A stretch of 64,000 bases of DNA from Pseudocolwellia sp. AS88 (GCF_030551755.1 NZ_JAUPEC010000008.1:1-64000); one strand, 5' to 3'; positions 9,976 to 20,756 are shown, counted from the stretch's first letter. Notes: a model not told the origin generated them from the letters alone. Made by a program: numbers and translations.

Positions 9976-10040
9976 AGCTTTAATTAAATTTAAATCCTAT
10001 TTTTGTAGTTTCTAGAACTAAGTTTACCCTGGAGTTTTTC

Positions 10041-10661
10041 ATGACTAATGAGTCAACAGATAATAAAAGTGCTGAAGAAGTTTTGGCTGATGAAATCGTT
10101 CAACAAGCTGAAGAGCAAGTTGAAGAACAACTTGATAATGCGGCTGAAAATATTAGCCCTGAGCAAGAAAAAATTAACCAACTTGAATTAGCTTTATCTG
10201 CTGCGCAAGCAACAGTAGTTGATCAAAAAGATTCAGTGATCCGCGCTAAGGCTGAAGTTGATAATGTTCGTCGACGTGCAGCACAAGACGTTGAGAAAGC
10301 TCGTAAATTTGCTCTAGAGAAGTTTGCGTCTGAGTTATTACCTACGGTTGATAACCTAGAGCGTGGCCTAGAAAACATTGATGCTGAAGATGAAAAGCAA
10401 AAAGCTATTGGTGAAGGTGTTTCGTTAACACTTCAAGGTTTGATCACTGCATTAGACAAGTTTGGTGTTAAAGCGGTTAACCCACAAGACCAACCTTTTA
10501 ACCCTGAATTGCATCAAGCTATGTCGATGCAAGAAGTTGAAGGTGTTGCGCCAAATACTGTTATTGCTGTTATGCAAAAAGGTTACGAATTGAACGGTCG
10601 TTTAGTTCGTCCTGCTATGGTTATGGTATCTAAAGCTCCAAGTGTTGATACTACTGCTTAA
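10041..10661 (+). CDS. grpE: Nucleotide exchange factor GrpE
   Basis: GrpE releases ADP from DnaK in the DnaK-DnaJ-GrpE chaperone cycle. The 206-residue protein has the acidic, glutamine-rich N-terminus, the long dimerising helix (residues 45-90, with [14 protein letters not shown]-like spacing) and the C-terminal beta domain containing [20 protein letters not shown] and [21 protein letters not shown] follows GGAG at about 8 bases. It has its own sigma-32 promoter and terminator, so it is a single-gene unit lying 5.4 kb from dnaK. Confidence 0.97.
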   Translation: MTNESTDNKSAEEVLADEIVQQAEEQVEEQLDNAAENISPEQEKINQLELALSAAQATVVDQKDSVIRAKAEVDNVRRRAAQDVEKARKFALEKFASELLPTVDNLERGLENIDAEDEKQKAIGEGVSLTLQGLITALDKFGVKAVNPQDQPFNPELHQAMSMQEVEGVAPNTVIAVMQKGYELNGRLVRPAMVMVSKAPSVDTTA

Positions 10662-10691
10662 TAAATATTAAGTTACAATTTAAAAACACAT

Positions 10692-10735
10692 AACGATTAA
10701 AGTTGAACGCAGGTTTGGCTTTGATCGTTTTTTTT
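10692..10735 (+). terminator. Terminator after grpE
   Basis: AACGATTAAAG pairs with CTTTGATCGTT (one G-U) and is followed by eight T bases. Confidence 0.8.
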
Positions 10736-10736
10736 A

Positions 10737-11285
10737 TCTGCTTGGTTAAATATTCTCTTCTTTGTTGTTGTTTTATCTTTTTTGTGTGGGTTATTTAACT
10801 CACTCATATTTTCCTCTTTTTTCAAATTTTTGTCGTTTGTTCTTTTCTCTTTTTGTAAAGATGAACTTTATAAAAAATATAAGTAAATCAATCTGCTTAA
10901 TCTAGGTTGAGCATCTACGCGTATTGTTTTAACTGTGCTTTAGCATCTTTGTGTTAATTTTTATGTGTTGTTAATTATTTTATTTACTCAAATTTATGTG
11001 CTTTATTTTTGTATGTTTTTTAACTGCTATTTAATCTTTTTTAGTGGGATGTTTTATTTTGGGTTTTGATGATTTTTATAGCGGGTTTTGTAAAACAGGC
11101 TATTCCTTATTTAGGTAAACCTAATTAATAAAACAAAGGCTATTGAAATTAAAATTAACTAAAGACAAAATCTTTCAAAAATAAATGATTGAGATGAATT
11201 TTTCTCAACTTACAAATAGCTGGTTTATGTGTAAGGTGTTCGAATAATATTACATATAATAAATGCAGTATCCAAAGGAATTAAG
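10737..11285 (+). other. Non-coding stretch before the RND operon
   Basis: About 550 T-rich bases with no credible frame on either strand. The only signal is a -10-like TATAAT at 11255-11260, 26 bases before the adaptor gene; no good -35 stands 16-18 bases upstream. A ribosome site AAAGGAA precedes the start at 11286. Confidence 0.4.
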
Positions 11286-12431
11286 ATGGCACTTTTTTGT
11301 TCTCGTAAAGCACGGATTGTTGTTTTGCTAGGTTTAAGTTTTGGTTTTATCGCATGTTCAGACGATAACAAGGTTGTTAAGAAAACAGCTAAAGAAAAAC
11401 CTGCTGCAGCAGTAGTTATTGGTTATGTTGAGCAACAGCGGGTGGCTAATGAAATTGAAGCGGTAGGTACTTTAATCGCTAATGAATCTGTTCAAATTAC
11501 CGCAAGTGTTACCGACAATATTACTCGTGTTAACTTTGAAGATGGGCAAACCGTTAAAAAAGGTGATGTGTTAGTAACGTTAACCAACGATGAGCAAAAT
11601 GCAGAGTTAGCTGAAGCTCAAGCTAATTTGGCTGAGTCTATCCGCCAAGTGGAACGATTAGAAAGTATTGGTGCTTCTTATGCTTCTAAGTCGGGTATTG
11701 AAATTGCCAAAGCGAATGTTGAAGTAAATAAAGGTCGATTAGAAGTTACTAAAGCACGTTTAACTGACCGTATTATTAGCGCACCTTTTTCAGGTGTTTT
11801 AGGTATTAGAAAAGTAAGTGTTGGTGCATTAGTTACACCAGGAACTGAAATTACGCGCCTTGACGATATTAGTGTGCTTAATCTTGATTTTACCATTCCA
11901 GAGATTTTTTCTTATGGTCTTTCAAAAAATAGCCGAGTAACTGCCACTAGTTCGTCAATTTCTGATCAGCAGTTTGAAGGTACAGTCAGCTTTTTTGATA
12001 AGCGTGTAGATCCTACTACGCGAGCTGTTTTAGTGCGTGCAAAAATTCCTAACCCTGATTTAACTTTGTTGCCAGGTATGTTGATGAATGTAACTTTATA
12101 TTCAAAAGAATACCTTGCTGCCATTGTTCCTGAAGGCGCTTTACAACAAGTAGGCAGTAATTCATCGGTATTTGTTGTGAAAGAAGATTCAACGGTTGAA
12201 AAACGTAAAGTTATTATTGGCAAACGCTTACCTGGTAAGGTGGTTATTAATAAAGGGTTAGATGTTGGCGAAACTGTAGTTGTTGATGGTACGTTAACTT
12301 TGCGCGACGGTTCAGCTATTAGTATTAAAAATCCAGAGCTTGCGCCTGTAGCCTTGTTAAATTCTGAACATAAAACTCGTTATGAAGGTGTTGCTGAACA
12401 AGCAACGATTGAAAGATCTGAGAGGTCTTAA
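11286..12431 (+). CDS. RND efflux periplasmic adaptor subunit (membrane fusion protein)
   Basis: HlyD/AcrA-type adaptor of 381 residues that would bridge the inner-membrane pump encoded next to an outer-membrane channel. The N-terminus is a signal peptide ending at a lipobox-like FIAC (C24), so it is probably a lipoprotein. The barrel-sandwich pattern is visible in ITRVNFEDGQTVKKGDVLVTL (about 80-100) and RIISAPFSGVLGIRKVSVGALVTPG (about 160-185), with a helical hairpin between them. The pump gene starts three bases after the stop, so the two are one operon. No TolC-type channel gene is linked. Substrate cannot be told from sequence. Confidence 0.92.
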   Translation: MALFCSRKARIVVLLGLSFGFIACSDDNKVVKKTAKEKPAAAVVIGYVEQQRVANEIEAVGTLIANESVQITASVTDNITRVNFEDGQTVKKGDVLVTLTNDEQNAELAEAQANLAESIRQVERLESIGASYASKSGIEIAKANVEVNKGRLEVTKARLTDRIISAPFSGVLGIRKVSVGALVTPGTEITRLDDISVLNLDFTIPEIFSYGLSKNSRVTATSSSISDQQFEGTVSFFDKRVDPTTRAVLVRAKIPNPDLTLLPGMLMNVTLYSKEYLAAIVPEGALQQVGSNSSVFVVKEDSTVEKRKVIIGKRLPGKVVINKGLDVGETVVVDGTLTLRDGSAISIKNPELAPVALLNSEHKTRYEGVAEQATIERSERS

Positions 12432-12433
12432 TC

Positions 12434-15400
12434 ATGGTACTTTCAGATATATCTATAAAACGTCCGGTTTTTGCTACCGTTCTTTCTATTATTATGGCGG
12501 TGTTTGGTTTATTCGCTTTTCAGGAATTATCAACCCGCGAATATCCTGATATTTCTCCAGCTCAAGTTTCTGTTATAACAAATTATCCAGGCGCTGCTGC
12601 AGATATTGTTGAGAATAGAATAACGCAAGTGCTTGAAGGTGAGTTAAGTGGTATTGAAGGCATTAAGTCGATGCGTTCTACCAGTATTGATGGGCGTTCC
12701 TCAATTAATTTAGAGTTTTTGATCACTCGTGATATTGATGCGGCTTCTAATGATGTTCGCGAACGTGTTTCAAGAGTGCGCAGACGTATGCCTGAGGAAG
12801 CATTAGATCCTCAAATAAACAAAGCTGATAGTGACGCTCGTCCTATTATTTATATCAGTTTAGTGTCTGATACCTGGTCGACAATGGAGCTTACCGATTA
12901 TGCCGACCGTTATGTAAAAGACCGCTTTGCTGTGATCCCCGGTGTTGCCTCGGTAAACGTGCTAGGTGGTGGTGACCCGGCAATGCGTATTTGGCTTGAT
13001 AAGAAAAAGCTAATATCACGTGATCTTACTGTTTTAGATGTTGTTACGGCTTTGCAGTCTGAAAACATCGAACTTCCAGCTGGCTTGATAGAATCTAACA
13101 CGCGTGAGTTTCCCGTTAGAATTTCTAGAGCTTATGAAAACGCAGAAGACTTTAAAAACCTTGTTATTTCGCAAGGTGATGATGGCCATTTAGTTCGTTT
13201 GTCTGAAGTGGCAGATGTGGCGGTTGATCGTGCTAATTTCCGTCGAGTATTCCAAGTGAATAATAACGACGGTATGTCGATTGGTATTGTTAAGCAATCA
13301 ACAGCAAATACCGTTGAGGTGCTTGATGCCATTCATGAAGAAATTAAAGCCTTAGCTGATGCTATGCCTGATGGCGTTGAGGTAACATCTTCCGGCGATG
13401 CTTCTGAATTTATTCGAGCTGCGATTGAAAATGTATACGGTACTATTATCGCCACGTTAATATTAGTGGCGTTAGTGCTGTGGTTATTTTTAGGTAACTG
13501 GCGTGCTTTAGTTATTCCTATTGTGTGTATTCCATTATCGTTATTAGGCTCTTTTGTTGCGCTATGGTTTTTTGGTTATTCCGTTAACTTAATTACTTTG
13601 CTGGCGATGGTGCTTTCTATTGGTATGGTGGTAGATGATGCCATTGTAGTGCTTGAAAATATTTACCGACGCATTGAAGAAGGCGAGCCTCCGTTATTAG
13701 CTGCATACAATGGTGCTCGACAAGTTGCTTTTGCTGTTATTGCAACGACCTTAGTGTTGATTGCGGTGTTTGTACCTATTGGTTTAGTTAAAGACAACAC
13801 CGGACAGATTTTTGCTGAGCTTGCTGTTGCGATTTCAGCTGCGGTTATTTGTTCTACCATTTTAGCACTGAGCATGGTGCCTATGATGTGTAGTAAGTTA
13901 TTGCATAAAGGCGATAGTAATAATTTGTTCGTTCGTATTGTTGATAAAGGTATGAATGGCTTAAGCCGAATGTATGAAAAGAGCTTACGTTGTAGCTTAA
14001 ACTTTTTATTATTACCTGTATTTCTCGCTATTTTCTCTGGTGGCGGTGCTTATTATATTTTCATGAATTTAAATCAAGAGTACGCACCCACAGAAGACCA
14101 AGGGACTCTGATGGCAAGAATAAGTGCAGAAGAAGGCACCTCTGTTGAGAAAATGCGTGACATTATTGAGCAACTTACGGCGCCAATGTTAGACAAAGTT
14201 GAAGAAGGCTCTTTAACTAGAGCGCTGTTTGTTTCACCTGCCTTTGGTACACAATCGCCAAACTCTGCATTTAGTCGTATTAGTTTTGCTGATTGGGAAC
14301 ATCGCGACTTTTCAGTATTTGATTTACGTAAAGAGCTGATTGCTGAATGGGCTAAAATTCCAGGGATACGCACAGGTATTTTTATGCCTAACGGTTTAAG
14401 CCGAGGTGGCGGTGGTAGCCCCGTGCAATTTGTTATTCAAGGTGATAATTACGAAAACCTTTTACAGTGGCGAGACTTGGTATTAGAAAAAGCTGATGCC
14501 AGTGGTTTGTTTACGTCAATAGAGTCTGATTTAAAAGAAACTCAGCAACAGGTTCATTTGGTTATCGATAAAAACCGAGCCGCGTCTCTTGGCGTTACCA
14601 TTAATGATATTGGTTTAACGTTACAAGCGTTAATGGCGGAGCAAGAGATTTCTCAATACATTTATGATGGTTTTGAATATCCAGTTATTTTAGCTCTTGT
14701 TGCTGATCAGCGAGATACCAGTGAAGATATTCGAAATATATTTGTACGCTCGCGTTTAAGTGGCGAGTTGGTGTCTTTAGCCAATGTTATTACAGTTGAA
14801 GATAGAGCTGATATTGCATCGTTAGAGCGTTATAACCGCCTACGTGCTGTTACTTTAAGTGGTGGTTTAGCTGCTGGCGTAACCTTAGATGAGGCGCTAG
14901 ATTTTCTAGAACAAACGTCAAAAGAGTTATTACCGCAACAAGCTAAAATTGATTACAAAGGTGAGTCGCTTGAGTTTAAAGAATCTTCAGGTGGATTGTT
15001 GTTTGTTTTTGGTTTTGCATTACTGATACTGTTTTTAGTGATGTCGGCACAATTTGAAAGCTTTGTTCATCCTACAGTTATTCTATTTACTGTACCGCTT
15101 GCTGTTGTTGGTGGTTTGCTTGGTTTATGGCTTACAGATTCTACTTTTAATATATTTAGTCAAATTGGTTTCTTAATGCTAATCGGTATAGCAACTAAAA
15201 ATGGCATACTGTTAGTAGAATTTATTAACCAACTACGTGATGAAGGTGTTGAATTTTCTGAAGCGATTATTAGTGCTTGTAAAATTCGATTACGTCCGGT
15301 GATCATGACAACCGTTTCAACAGTGGTGGGGGCAATACCTTTAGTTTTTGCCGAAGGTCCTGGCCAAGCAAGTAGAAACGTTTTAGGTATCGTAATTTTA

Positions 15401-15538
15401 TTTGGTGTAACTATTTCAGCCATATTAACGTTATTTGTTATTCCGGGTTTTTATAAGTTACTTGCCCGAAGAACTAAATCACCAGAAGCTGTAACTAAAG
15501 AGTTAGTTAAATTACAGCAAGCCGTTAAAGAAGATTAA
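12434..15538 (+). CDS. RND efflux transporter permease (AcrB/MexB-type)
   Basis: Proton-driven inner-membrane trimeric pump of 1034 residues, the usual length for the hydrophobe/amphiphile efflux family. It begins SDISIKRPVFATVLSIIMAVFG (first membrane helix). It carries the paired aspartates for proton relay in SIGMVVDDAIVVLENIYRR (near 400-410) and the second-half counterpart GIATKNGILLVEFINQ. Two large periplasmic loops separate the 12 expected helices. It is translationally adjacent to the adaptor gene and followed by a terminator. The pair sits between grpE and dnaK, which are closer together in many relatives. Confidence 0.94.
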   Translation: MVLSDISIKRPVFATVLSIIMAVFGLFAFQELSTREYPDISPAQVSVITNYPGAAADIVENRITQVLEGELSGIEGIKSMRSTSIDGRSSINLEFLITRDIDAASNDVRERVSRVRRRMPEEALDPQINKADSDARPIIYISLVSDTWSTMELTDYADRYVKDRFAVIPGVASVNVLGGGDPAMRIWLDKKKLISRDLTVLDVVTALQSENIELPAGLIESNTREFPVRISRAYENAEDFKNLVISQGDDGHLVRLSEVADVAVDRANFRRVFQVNNNDGMSIGIVKQSTANTVEVLDAIHEEIKALADAMPDGVEVTSSGDASEFIRAAIENVYGTIIATLILVALVLWLFLGNWRALVIPIVCIPLSLLGSFVALWFFGYSVNLITLLAMVLSIGMVVDDAIVVLENIYRRIEEGEPPLLAAYNGARQVAFAVIATTLVLIAVFVPIGLVKDNTGQIFAELAVAISAAVICSTILALSMVPMMCSKLLHKGDSNNLFVRIVDKGMNGLSRMYEKSLRCSLNFLLLPVFLAIFSGGGAYYIFMNLNQEYAPTEDQGTLMARISAEEGTSVEKMRDIIEQLTAPMLDKVEEGSLTRALFVSPAFGTQSPNSAFSRISFADWEHRDFSVFDLRKELIAEWAKIPGIRTGIFMPNGLSRGGGGSPVQFVIQGDNYENLLQWRDLVLEKADASGLFTSIESDLKETQQQVHLVIDKNRAASLGVTINDIGLTLQALMAEQEISQYIYDGFEYPVILALVADQRDTSEDIRNIFVRSRLSGELVSLANVITVEDRADIASLERYNRLRAVTLSGGLAAGVTLDEALDFLEQTSKELLPQQAKIDYKGESLEFKESSGGLLFVFGFALLILFLVMSAQFESFVHPTVILFTVPLAVVGGLLGLWLTDSTFNIFSQIGFLMLIGIATKNGILLVEFINQLRDEGVEFSEAIISACKIRLRPVIMTTVSTVVGAIPLVFAEGPGQASRNVLGIVILFGVTISAILTLFVIPGFYKLLARRTKSPEAVTKELVKLQQAVKED

Positions 15539-15556
15539 AGCTAACTTTACGTAAAT

Positions 15557-15608
15557 ACTTCCGTAAATCATTTAAAGATTTTATTTAAGATATGCGGAAG
15601 TGTTTTTT
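15557..15608 (+). terminator. Terminator after the RND operon
   Basis: An extended hairpin with arms ACTTCCGTAAATC and GATATGCGGAAGT (few mismatches) is followed by a T run. Confidence 0.7.
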
Positions 15609-15985
15609 AAAAATATATAAATATAAAGAAAATTTTGTGATTAGCTGTTTTAAATTGAAAAAACAGTTAAATAATTACAGATTATTTTTTTACGACTTTT
15701 TAAGAGTAAAAGTGAAACTTTTCACAAAAAGCTGATTGCTAGGCCAATTCAAATATTCTTCTCATTTAATCCTTTTTTGAATGCGTGATTTTTATTTAAT
15801 TCATTGTAAATAAAGAAGAATTATCTTTTTCGTTTATTCCGTAGCATATCAATATAGATAACTTAACTTGTTCTATAGACCTGTTTTTTATGTGTGTATA
15901 CATTTTTCAGCATAAATTAATGAATTTCAAATGAGACTTTTTTTAATTATTTTGTAAAAAAAACCTTCTTTTTTTACAAATAAGT

Positions 15986-16016
15986 GTTGAAAACAGTTTT
16001 TGCTGCCCCCACTAAT
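15986..16016 (+). promoter_or_regulatory. Sigma-32 heat-shock promoter for dnaK
   Basis: GTTGAA (15986-15991), a 15-base spacer and CCCCACTAAT (16007-16016) match the RpoH consensus with a standard spacer. It places transcription start near 16023, downstream of the TTG at 16016, so that TTG cannot be used. The rest of the 15609-15985 gap is AT-rich and shows nothing else. Confidence 0.78.
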
Positions 16017-16072
16017 TGTTCATCGAAAGATTAAACCATATTTTTTTTATTAGTATTCGGAGATTCCTAAAG

Positions 16073-17992
16073 ATGGGCAAAATAATTGGTATTGACCTAG
16101 GGACAACAAACTCTTGTGTTGCTGTACTAGATGGCGACAAAGTTCGCGTAATTGAAAACGCTGAAGGTGATCGTACAACTCCTTCTATTATCGCTTATAC
16201 AGAAGAAGGCGAGACATTAGTTGGTCAACCAGCTAAGCGTCAATCAGTAACAAACCCTAAAAACACATTATTCGCAATTAAGCGTTTAATCGGTCGTCGT
16301 TTTGAAGACAAAGAAGTTCAACGTGATATCAGCATCATGCCGTTTGGTATTGTAAAAGCTGACAACGGTGATGCTTGGGTTACAGCACGTGATAAAAACG
16401 TTGCTCCACCACAAGTTTCTGCTGAAGTTTTAAAGAAAATGAAAAAAACTGCAGAAGATTACTTAGGTGAAGAAGTTACAGAAGCAGTAATCACTGTTCC
16501 TGCATACTTTAACGATTCACAACGTCAAGCAACTAAAGATGCTGGTCGTATCGCTGGTTTAGACGTTAAGCGTATTATCAACGAACCAACTGCTGCTGCA
16601 CTTGCTTACGGCATGGATAAGCAAGAAGGCGATAAAGTTGTAGCTGTTTACGATTTAGGTGGTGGTACATTCGATATCTCAATTATTGAAATTGATGAAG
16701 TTGAAGGCGAGCACACATTTGAAGTACTAGCGACTAACGGTGATACACATTTAGGTGGTGAAGATTTTGATAACCGTCTAATTAACTACCTAGTAGCTGA
16801 ATTTAAGAAAGATTCAGGTATGGATTTAACTAAAGATCCACTAGCTATGCAACGTCTTAAAGAAGGCGCAGAAAAAGCTAAATGTGAACTTTCTTCAGCA
16901 CAACAAACTGATGTTAACTTACCTTACATCACTGCTGACGCTTCTGGTCCTAAGCACATGAACATCAAAGTTACTCGTGCTAAGTTAGAATCTTTAGTTG
17001 AAGATATGGTTAAAGCAACTCTTGAGCCGCTTAAGCAAGCGCTTAAAGATGCAGACTTATCAATTAGCGATGTTAACGATGTTATTTTAGTGGGTGGTCA
17101 AACACGTATGCCACTAGTTCAAAAAACAGTAACTGAGTTTTTTGGCAAAGAACCTCGTAAAGATGTTAACCCTGATGAAGCAGTAGCAGCCGGTGCAGCG
17201 ATTCAAGGTGGTGTTTTATCTGGTGATGTAACTGACGTTCTATTATTAGACGTTACGCCATTATCATTAGGTATTGAAACTATGGGTGGTGTGATGACTA
17301 AAGTTATCGACAAAAACACAACTATCCCAACTAAGCAATCTCAAACGTTCTCAACAGCTGACGATAACCAAGCTGCGGTAACTGTACATGTTGTTCAAGG
17401 TGAGCGTAAGCAAGCTGCGGCTAACAAATCTTTAGGTCAATTTAACCTTGAAGGTATTGATCCAGCACCACGTGGTACGCCACAAATCGAAGTAACTTTC
17501 GATATCGATGCTGATGGTATTTTACATGTTACTGCTAAAGATAAGAACACAGGTAAAGAGCAGAAGATCACAATCAAAGCTTCTTCTGGTTTATCAGATG
17601 AAGAAGTAGATCAAATGGTTCGTGACGCAGAAGCTAACGCTGATGAAGATGCTAAATTTGAAGAATTAGTTCAAACTCGTAACCAAGCAGACGGCATGGT
17701 TCACGCTACTCGTACTCAAATTACTGAAGCAGGTGATGATTTACCAGCTGAAGATAAAGAGAAAATCGAAGCAGCATTAACTGAACTTGAAACAGCTATC
17801 AAAGGCGACAGCAAAGAAGAGATTGAAGCGAAGCAACAAGCTGCAATCGAAGCTTCAGCTAAGTTAATGGAAATTGCTCAAGCTAAGTCACAAGCACAAG
17901 GTGGCGAAGCTCCTGAAGCATCTGATGCTGGCCAAGCTGGCGGCGATGATGTTGTTGACGCTGAGTTTGAAGAAGTAAAAGAAGACAAGTAA
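16073..17992 (+). CDS. dnaK: Molecular chaperone DnaK (Hsp70)
   Basis: ATP-driven Hsp70 chaperone of 639 residues. It starts [18 protein letters not shown] and contains the phosphate-binding motif [13 protein letters not shown], the adenosine motif [14 protein letters not shown], the interdomain linker [16 protein letters not shown] and the acidic tail [16 protein letters not shown] longer frame opens at a TTG (16016), but that overlaps the sigma-32 -10 element. ATG at 16073 follows GGAG at about 10 bases and matches the family N-terminus. dnaJ follows 311 bases later, with a palindromic repeat and a strong hairpin between them. Confidence 0.98.
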   Translation: MGKIIGIDLGTTNSCVAVLDGDKVRVIENAEGDRTTPSIIAYTEEGETLVGQPAKRQSVTNPKNTLFAIKRLIGRRFEDKEVQRDISIMPFGIVKADNGDAWVTARDKNVAPPQVSAEVLKKMKKTAEDYLGEEVTEAVITVPAYFNDSQRQATKDAGRIAGLDVKRIINEPTAAALAYGMDKQEGDKVVAVYDLGGGTFDISIIEIDEVEGEHTFEVLATNGDTHLGGEDFDNRLINYLVAEFKKDSGMDLTKDPLAMQRLKEGAEKAKCELSSAQQTDVNLPYITADASGPKHMNIKVTRAKLESLVEDMVKATLEPLKQALKDADLSISDVNDVILVGGQTRMPLVQKTVTEFFGKEPRKDVNPDEAVAAGAAIQGGVLSGDVTDVLLLDVTPLSLGIETMGGVMTKVIDKNTTIPTKQSQTFSTADDNQAAVTVHVVQGERKQAAANKSLGQFNLEGIDPAPRGTPQIEVTFDIDADGILHVTAKDKNTGKEQKITIKASSGLSDEEVDQMVRDAEANADEDAKFEELVQTRNQADGMVHATRTQITEAGDDLPAEDKEKIEAALTELETAIKGDSKEEIEAKQQAAIEASAKLMEIAQAKSQAQGGEAPEASDAGQAGGDDVVDAEFEEVKEDK

Positions 17993-18011
17993 GTTGATTG
18001 ATTCAGCTGTC

Positions 18012-18096
18012 GCTGTTTCATTCTAATTTCTTTGTCGAAGGTACTCACTTAGTAAACTAAGCTCCGTGCCTTCTCCTTGAACTTAAACGAAACAGC
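18012..18096. repeat. Palindromic repeat, dnaK-dnaJ copy
   Basis: Nested inverted repeats: outer arms GCTGTTTC (18012-18019) and GAAACAGC (18089-18096), and inner hairpin CACTTAGTAAACTAAGC (18046-18062). The inner core recurs at 49854 and 49979. It may affect dnaK mRNA 3' stability. Confidence 0.55.
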
Positions 18097-18139
18097 TTAA
18101 TCTGAATTATCAACGCTATTGTTGAACTTTACTAAATTA

Positions 18140-18165
18140 CAAAGCGCCGACATATCGGCGCTTTG
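18140..18165 (+). terminator. Strong hairpin between dnaK and dnaJ
   Basis: CAAAGCGCCGA and TCGGCGCTTTG form an 11-bp perfect stem around a 4-base loop. No long T run follows (GTTATG), so it may be an attenuator or mRNA-stabilising hairpin that lowers dnaJ expression relative to dnaK. Confidence 0.6.
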
Positions 18166-18303
18166 TTATGTTAACCGTTTAATATTAATTCTAATTTTCT
18201 TAGCCGAATTTAATCGAGAGGGTACAACGACCCGTTTTATCTTTATAGATAAAAGTTGTTAAGAAAATTGGTATTAACTACAAAGTAAGTAAAAGAATTC
18301 ACT

Positions 18304-19446
18304 ATGTCAAAACGCGATTACTATGAAGTATTAGGTGTATCAAAAGATGCATCTGAAAGAGATATTAAAAAAGCTTATAAACGCTTAGCTATGAAACTTC
18401 ACCCTGATAGAAACAAAGGTGATAAAGGCAAAGAAGAAGAGTTTAAAGAAGTTAAAGAAGCTTATGAAATATTAAACGACGATCAAAAGCGTGCAGCTTA
18501 CGACCAATATGGTCATGCAGCATTTGAGCAAGGCGGTCACGGTGGCGGAGGCCATGGTGGTTTCGGCGGCGGATTTGGCGGTGGTCAAGACTTCGGTGAT
18601 ATTTTTGGTGATATCTTTGGCGGTGGTCGTGGCGGCGGACGTCAACAACGTCAGCAACGTGGTTCCGATTTACGTTACAACTTAGACCTAACACTTGAAG
18701 AAGCTGTTAAAGGTAAAACGTTAGAAATTAAAGTACCTACTTATGTTGCATGTGAACCATGTGATGGAAGTGGTGCTAAGAAAGGTACTAGCGCTAAAAC
18801 GTGTTCTACTTGTCATGGACATGGTCAAGTACAAATGCGTCAGGGCTTATTTGCTGTTCAGCAAGCTTGTCCTACGTGTAATGGCCAAGGTAAAGTTATT
18901 TCAGATCCTTGTACATCATGTCGTGGTCAAGGCCGTGTTCAGAAGAACAAAACATTGTCTGTGAAAATTCCTCCAGGAGTTGATACGGGCGATCGCATTC
19001 GCTTAACAGGTGAAGGTGAAGCCGGCGAGAATGGAGCACCTGCAGGTGACTTATACGTTCAAGCAAATGTTAAAGCACATAAGATTTTTGAGCGTGATGA
19101 AAACGACTTATACTGTGAAATGCCTATTAGTTTCACAACTGCAGCATTAGGTGGCGAAATTGAAGTACCTACACTTGCTGGCAAAGTTAAGCTTAAAATA
19201 CCTAAAGAAACACAAACAGGTAAAATGTTCCGCTTACGTGGTAAAGGTGTTAAATCTGTTCGTAGCCATGTAACAGGCGACTTAATGTGTAAAGTGGTAC
19301 TAGAAACACCTGTTAGCCTTTCTGGTGACCAAGCTGACTTGTTAAGACAGCTTGAAACTAAGATGGGTACAAACAGCAAACACAGCCCTAAAGAGTCAGG
19401 CTTTTTTGATAGTGTAAAAAGCTTTTTTGACGATTTAAAAAGCTAG
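18304..19446 (+). CDS. dnaJ: Co-chaperone DnaJ (Hsp40)
   Basis: DnaJ delivers substrates to DnaK and stimulates its ATPase. The 380-residue protein has an N-terminal J domain with the HPD motif (LHPDRNKG, near residue 33) and a glycine/phenylalanine-rich region at about 75-120. Four zinc-binding repeats follow ([32 protein letters not shown]), then the C-terminal substrate domain. No sigma-32 boxes were found directly upstream, so it probably depends on read-through from dnaK past the intergenic hairpin. Confidence 0.98.
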   Translation: MSKRDYYEVLGVSKDASERDIKKAYKRLAMKLHPDRNKGDKGKEEEFKEVKEAYEILNDDQKRAAYDQYGHAAFEQGGHGGGGHGGFGGGFGGGQDFGDIFGDIFGGGRGGGRQQRQQRGSDLRYNLDLTLEEAVKGKTLEIKVPTYVACEPCDGSGAKKGTSAKTCSTCHGHGQVQMRQGLFAVQQACPTCNGQGKVISDPCTSCRGQGRVQKNKTLSVKIPPGVDTGDRIRLTGEGEAGENGAPAGDLYVQANVKAHKIFERDENDLYCEMPISFTTAALGGEIEVPTLAGKVKLKIPKETQTGKMFRLRGKGVKSVRSHVTGDLMCKVVLETPVSLSGDQADLLRQLETKMGTNSKHSPKESGFFDSVKSFFDDLKS

Positions 19447-19511
19447 TATTACTTAGCCAATAGCTTAAATTTAGTGTTTATCTTAAGTGTAAAAACTAAA
19501 GGTTAACTAAT

Positions 19512-19550
19512 AAAAATCCCACTAACTTTAATAAGTTAGTGGGATTTTTT
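19512..19550. terminator. Bidirectional terminator between dnaJ and the 19602 gene
   Basis: AAAATCCCACTAACTT pairs with AAGTTAGTGGGATTTT around a 5-base loop. It has an A run before and a T run after, so it can serve the convergent genes on both sides. Confidence 0.9.
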
Positions 19551-19601
19551 ATGGGCATCTTTCTGTTCAATGACATATTGAAAAAGAGGTTAACGTTAAG
19601 C

Positions 19602-20474
19602 TTAACTCGCTCGTATTTTTCTTACTAACAACAGTGTTAACGTAAATAGTAAAAATACTGTTGATTGGCTACCACCATGTACGGTGACTTCTTGAATATA
19701 AATTGTGTCGTATTCTGCACTTTCTAAAGGTAGTGCGTATAAAGCATTACTGTCGTTTGAGCTATAGGTTACAACAATATCTGAATATCCTACTTCGTAG
19801 ATATCAATTAATACATCGTAGTTTTGTGTATTGTAACCTTCAGCTAAAGTTGTGATCACTTCAAATTGATCATCTGGACTGTTACCGCTAATTAAAAAGT
19901 CGTCTGTGCTGTAGTAATGTTCCCAATTAACGCCGTCAGTACTTAGGTATAACTCAGCGTAAATAACACTTTGTTCGCTGCCATTTGGGTTATATACATC
20001 TACGTCAAAGATTACGCCAAAGGTTCTGTAGTAGCTGTCACCGTCAATATCATCTTCAAGGAAGGTGGTAGCATCATAAACAGAAAATTCTGGAACGTAA
20101 TAACGTGCAGTGCCAGGAGCTAAGCTTTTTTCTACTCCTTTAGAGTTAATACTGGTTGTTGATTGTTTTTCTGCAATTATTTCTGCTCGGGTTTTCGCTT
20201 TTGCTTTACCGATAAGTTGGTCGTAAACACCTGAATTACTGTTTTGAGCAATAACTAAATTACGTGTTTGATCATCTAGCTGGTCTTTTTTACCGCCATA
20301 AGAAACACTCGCTTGACCACTTAATTCACTTGCCGATACATTACTAATCGATAAAGCCAAGAAACTTAATATAACCAATAAAAAAGCAATGCCTTTAATG
20401 GTGTTAACTCGTTTAATGCGTTCTTGTTGTTTAGAAATAGCTGTTTTATTTTTTGTAATTGAGTGGTTATTCAT
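19602..20474 (-). CDS. Exported protein with GlyGly-CTERM sorting signal (choice-of-anchor H-like)
   Basis: An N-terminal hydrophobic signal segment (IKGIAFLLVILSFLALSI) ends at VSASE. A beta-rich middle domain contains YVPEFSVYDATTFLEDDIDGDSYYRTFGV. The C-terminus has GGSQ, a hydrophobic stretch and basic RKIRAS, the layout of GlyGly-CTERM signals processed by rhombosortase. The middle recalls choice-of-anchor H proteins; function is unknown. I chose ATG 20474 rather than 20483 because AAGGA sits 8 bases before it. Its promoter carries the same GTTCAG direct repeat as the divergent PhoPQ-like operon, suggesting joint control. No rhombosortase gene is in the window. Confidence 0.7.
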   Translation of the reverse strand: MNNHSITKNKTAISKQQERIKRVNTIKGIAFLLVILSFLALSISNVSASELSGQASVSYGGKKDQLDDQTRNLVIAQNSNSGVYDQLIGKAKAKTRAEIIAEKQSTTSINSKGVEKSLAPGTARYYVPEFSVYDATTFLEDDIDGDSYYRTFGVIFDVDVYNPNGSEQSVIYAELYLSTDGVNWEHYYSTDDFLISGNSPDDQFEVITTLAEGYNTQNYDVLIDIYEVGYSDIVVTYSSNDSNALYALPLESAEYDTIYIQEVTVHGGSQSTVFLLFTLTLLLVRKIRAS

Positions 20475-20570
20475 AACAAACATCCTTAATTTATTTAAAG
20501 CTCTTGTTCTTGGTTAATACTTAGATTAGAACCCGAGGTTTGAGCTAAACTCATAATTCTTGATGTTGCT

Positions 20571-20604
20571 ATTAGAACCTATTCAATCTGAACACAAGCT
20601 GAAC
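20571..20604 (-). promoter_or_regulatory. PhoP-box-like promoter module for the GlyGly-CTERM gene
   Basis: On the minus strand GTTCAG-N5-GTTCAG (20604-20588) is followed after exactly 11 bases by TCTAAT (20576-20571), one base off the consensus -10. The same geometry occurs at 20757 and 23483. Confidence 0.65.
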
Positions 20605-20756
20605 ATTAAATATGAAGCTAACATTCAAATAAAATGACTTTCGATGACGTTTTTTAATCTTTTAATTTACAGTGAGTTATGTAGGTGTATTTTATTTTAA
20701 TTAGAGGTTTTGTGTAGAAGGTGTTGCTATAATTAATGTATTGAACCGTATTTCTC

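Noticed and set aside
16016-16072. A TTG start adding 19 residues to DnaK
   Set aside because: The TTG overlaps the sigma-32 -10 element, so it would not be in the transcript, and the extra residues are absent from the family N-terminus.
18452-18694. Several short frames over the glycine-rich part of dnaJ
   Set aside because: They are antisense or shifted readings of the G/F-rich region, with histidine/arginine low complexity and no start signals.
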